Part shown: piece by piece, positions 28,401 to 30,062 of the stretch
How positions within the stretch are numbered: the stretch's first letter is position 1
How the letters are laid out: each line of letters begins with the position of its first letter
Origin: CAYTGR01 sp964437445
GTDB taxonomy: Bacteria > Chloroflexota > Anaerolineae > B4-G1 > SLSP01
Assembly: GCA_964437445.1 (NCBI GenBank)
Contig: CAYTGR010000055.1
Location: forward strand, 1-30,062
Direction: 5' to 3'
DNA length: 30,062 nt
Program-made: the position numbers and the translations under genes
The notes under the pieces: model-generated
What the model was told of the DNA's origin: nothing
The model's input: the letters and a program-made list of their open reading frames with translations, nothing else
The model's database searches: none

Positions 28401-30062
28401 TCGGAAGGGCATTAAGACGGCCTACTACCCGGACTGGTACAACCGCCACCCGGAGCGCCTCAGAAAGCAGACAATGCTCGGAAGGGCATTAAGACGCCAT
28501 AATCCAACAATTCTCGCAGCGCCTTCTCGTCCAGCTCAGAAAGCAGACAATGCTCGGAAGGGCATTAAGACGAATCTCGTCATACGGCCCGGCGACGACG
28601 ACGCCGCGTCCTCAGAAAGCAGACAATGCTCGGAAGGGCATTAAGACCAAGCGCGCGCGGGTGCGTCAACTGGCGGGCGAGCATCCTCAGAAAGCAGACA
28701 ATGCTCGGAAGGGCATTAAGACGAACATCGTGTTGTTGACCTTGCTCCTGAGATTCTTCGGCAGGCCTCAGAAAGCAGACAATGCTCGGAAGGGCATTAA
28801 GACTCTAATGCCAGGTATAGCACCGCCCCGGCCTGGATGTCATGCTCAGAAAGCAGACAATGCTCGGAAGGGCATTAAGACTCCTACTGCGCGGCCTGCT
28901 TGATTGACGTGAATGCGGCAGCTCAGAAAGCAGACAATGCTCGGAAGGGCATTAAGACGCCGACCTGGACGGCGACGGTAGCGCGCCGGAGACCCGCCTC
29001 AGAAAGCAGACAATGCTCGGAAGGGCATTAAGACGGTGCTACTTACGAATCACAACGTAAGCGGTCATGATTCTCAGAAAGCAGACAATGCTCGGAAGGG
29101 CATTAAGACTAATCGCGGGAGTCCGATACGAAGAACTCTGCCCAGACTTCGCTCAGAAAGCAGACAATGCTCGGAAGGGCATTAAGACGCTTCAGCAAGC
29201 GGGAGCATCTGCGCGTGGATAAAGTCTTCCTCAGAAAGCAGACAATGCTCGGAAGGGCATTAAGACCCGTAATCCATAGCAATCCGTTGCAGGCCTGACA
29301 TCAGGTTCTCAGAAAGCAGACAATGCTCGGAAGGGCATTAAGACCTACCAGCAGCAGGCGCAGCCAGAGCACCCAGAGCGGGAACCTCAGAAAGCAGACA
29401 ATGCTCGGAAGGGCATTAAGACGCTACAGCCGCGTGCAACTGGCAAGCAGTAGACTGGTTTTACTCAGAAAGCAGACAATGCTCGGAAGGGCATTAAGAC
29501 GCCCCACCGTCTGGCTACAAACCCTTCATGAGGCCGTGGCTCAGAAAGCAGACAATGCTCGGAAGGGCATTAAGACTGCATCACTGAAATCCATGTTGAC
29601 CTCCCAAATAAAAAGCGCTCAGAAAGCAGACAATGCTCGGAAGGGCATTAAGACGCGATCTCTCTGCAACTGGAAATTCATCGTCAAATTTATCTCAGAA
29701 AGCAGACAATGCTCGGAAGGGCATTAAGACCCAACCTGGAAGCGCCACCGCTGACCGTCAGCAACCTGCGCGAACTCAGAAAGCAGACAATGCTCGGAAG
29801 GGCATTAAGACTCATCACCGAGAGGATCTGTTTGGACGAGTTCAACAAATTCTTCCTCAGAAAGCAGACAATGCTCGGAAGGGCATTAAGACGTAGGTCT
29901 GGACGCCGGCAGCGCGGTCCTGGGTAGTTTGCTCAGAAAGCAGACAATGCTCGGAAGGGCATTAAGACGCCGGTGGCGCTTGACGTTGCCCCGGCCGGCT
30001 GGCTTGACTCAGAAAGCAGACAATGCTCGGAAGGGCATTAAGACTCATAACAAATAACTTAG
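16413..30062 (+). CRISPR. Very large CRISPR array, about 176 repeats visible, open at the right edge
   Basis: The 37-nt repeat begins CTCAGAAAGCAGAC, then AATGCTC-GGAA-GGGCATT, and ends AAGAC. My hand count is 176 copies, first at 16413-16449 and last at 30008-30044; I saw no variant copy. Spacers are 35-46 nt, mostly 37-44. Within the repeat, positions 15-21 and 26-32 form a 7-bp stem (one G-T wobble) closed by a GGAA loop of the GNRA type. The last 8 nt, ATTAAGAC, resemble the ATTGAAAC/G 5' handle of class 1 crRNAs, so transcription is probably left to right. Long variable spacers fit type I-A/I-B or type III. No cas genes are present, so the type is inferred. Because the repeat length is not a multiple of three and two frames lack stops, the array produces many spurious open frames (LRKQTMLGRALR, QKADNARKGIKT, ESRQCSEGH). 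Confidence 0.98.
22167..22266. other. 100-N scaffold gap inside the CRISPR array
   Basis: Exactly 100 N interrupt the array. The left contig ends with one full repeat (22112-22148) plus 18 nt of spacer, exactly 55 nt; the right contig begins with a single G before a repeat at 22268. The number of missing repeat units is unknown. Confidence 0.95.

Noticed and set aside
16413..30062. Dozens of open frames with recurring LRKQTMLGRALR, QKADNARKGIKT, ESRQCSEGH or (minus strand) LNALPSIVCFL peptides
   Set aside because: They are translations of the CRISPR repeat in different frames with spacers between; no start signals or protein-family similarity.
16413..30062. Reading the array in the opposite direction (repeat starting GTCTTAATGCCC)
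   Set aside because: That orientation puts the handle-like ATTAAGAC at the 5' end and leaves the only visible boundary as the distal end, yet the repeats there are not degenerate; left-to-right fits better, though not proven.

Overview
The window looks like a scaffold from a GC-rich, uncultured bacterium, most likely a member of the Chloroflexota (Anaerolineae or Caldilineae type). That placement is an inference from gene content: two giant secreted CotH/lamin-tail/beta-helix proteins, short YLPLV- or YLPLIL-type segments in those proteins, a hydrophobic PDEPAHY membrane glycosyltransferase, and ScpA without adjacent ScpB. Two runs of exactly 100 N, and contig ends that fall exactly 55 nt past a landmark, point to a short-read metagenome assembly with a 55-mer graph.

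Left part (1-9340): the N-terminus of a YcaQ-like winged-helix protein (minus strand, leaving the window) lies behind a good promoter with a perfect 33-bp palindrome. Next come two large exported CotH-kinase proteins (299-3906 and 4095-8648, minus strand). They carry the same domain types in different order. The first is broken by an N run, but collapsing a 55-nt duplicated flank restores one uninterrupted 1150-residue frame. A small VOC-family (glyoxalase-like) gene follows on the plus strand.

Middle part (9410-16100): tRNA-Asn(GTT) with a clear promoter and terminator, a FlK-like hotdog thioesterase, a multi-pass GT-C-like membrane protein, an M50-like membrane protease, scpA (plus strand), and a minus-strand run reading 2-oxoacid:ferredoxin oxidoreductase beta-gamma fusion, then SAM methyltransferase, then VanZ-like protein. 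The first two genes of that run overlap by ATGA. Two intergenic regions around the M50 gene hold a family of small palindromic and inverted repeats.

Right part (16135-30062): a leader with a candidate promoter, then one very large CRISPR array. I count 176 copies by hand of a 37-nt repeat, all apparently identical, with spacers of 35-46 nt. The array runs off the right edge with no degenerate terminal repeat. No cas gene is in the window. Repeat structure (7-bp stem, GGAA loop, ATTAAGAC 3' handle) suggests a class 1 system transcribed left to right.

The most interesting signal is inside the spacers. Several overlap, nest, or are diverged versions of one another. The overlaps let protospacer flanks be read from the array itself, and those flanks show no shared PAM, which favours a PAM-independent (type III-like) system or adaptation machinery.
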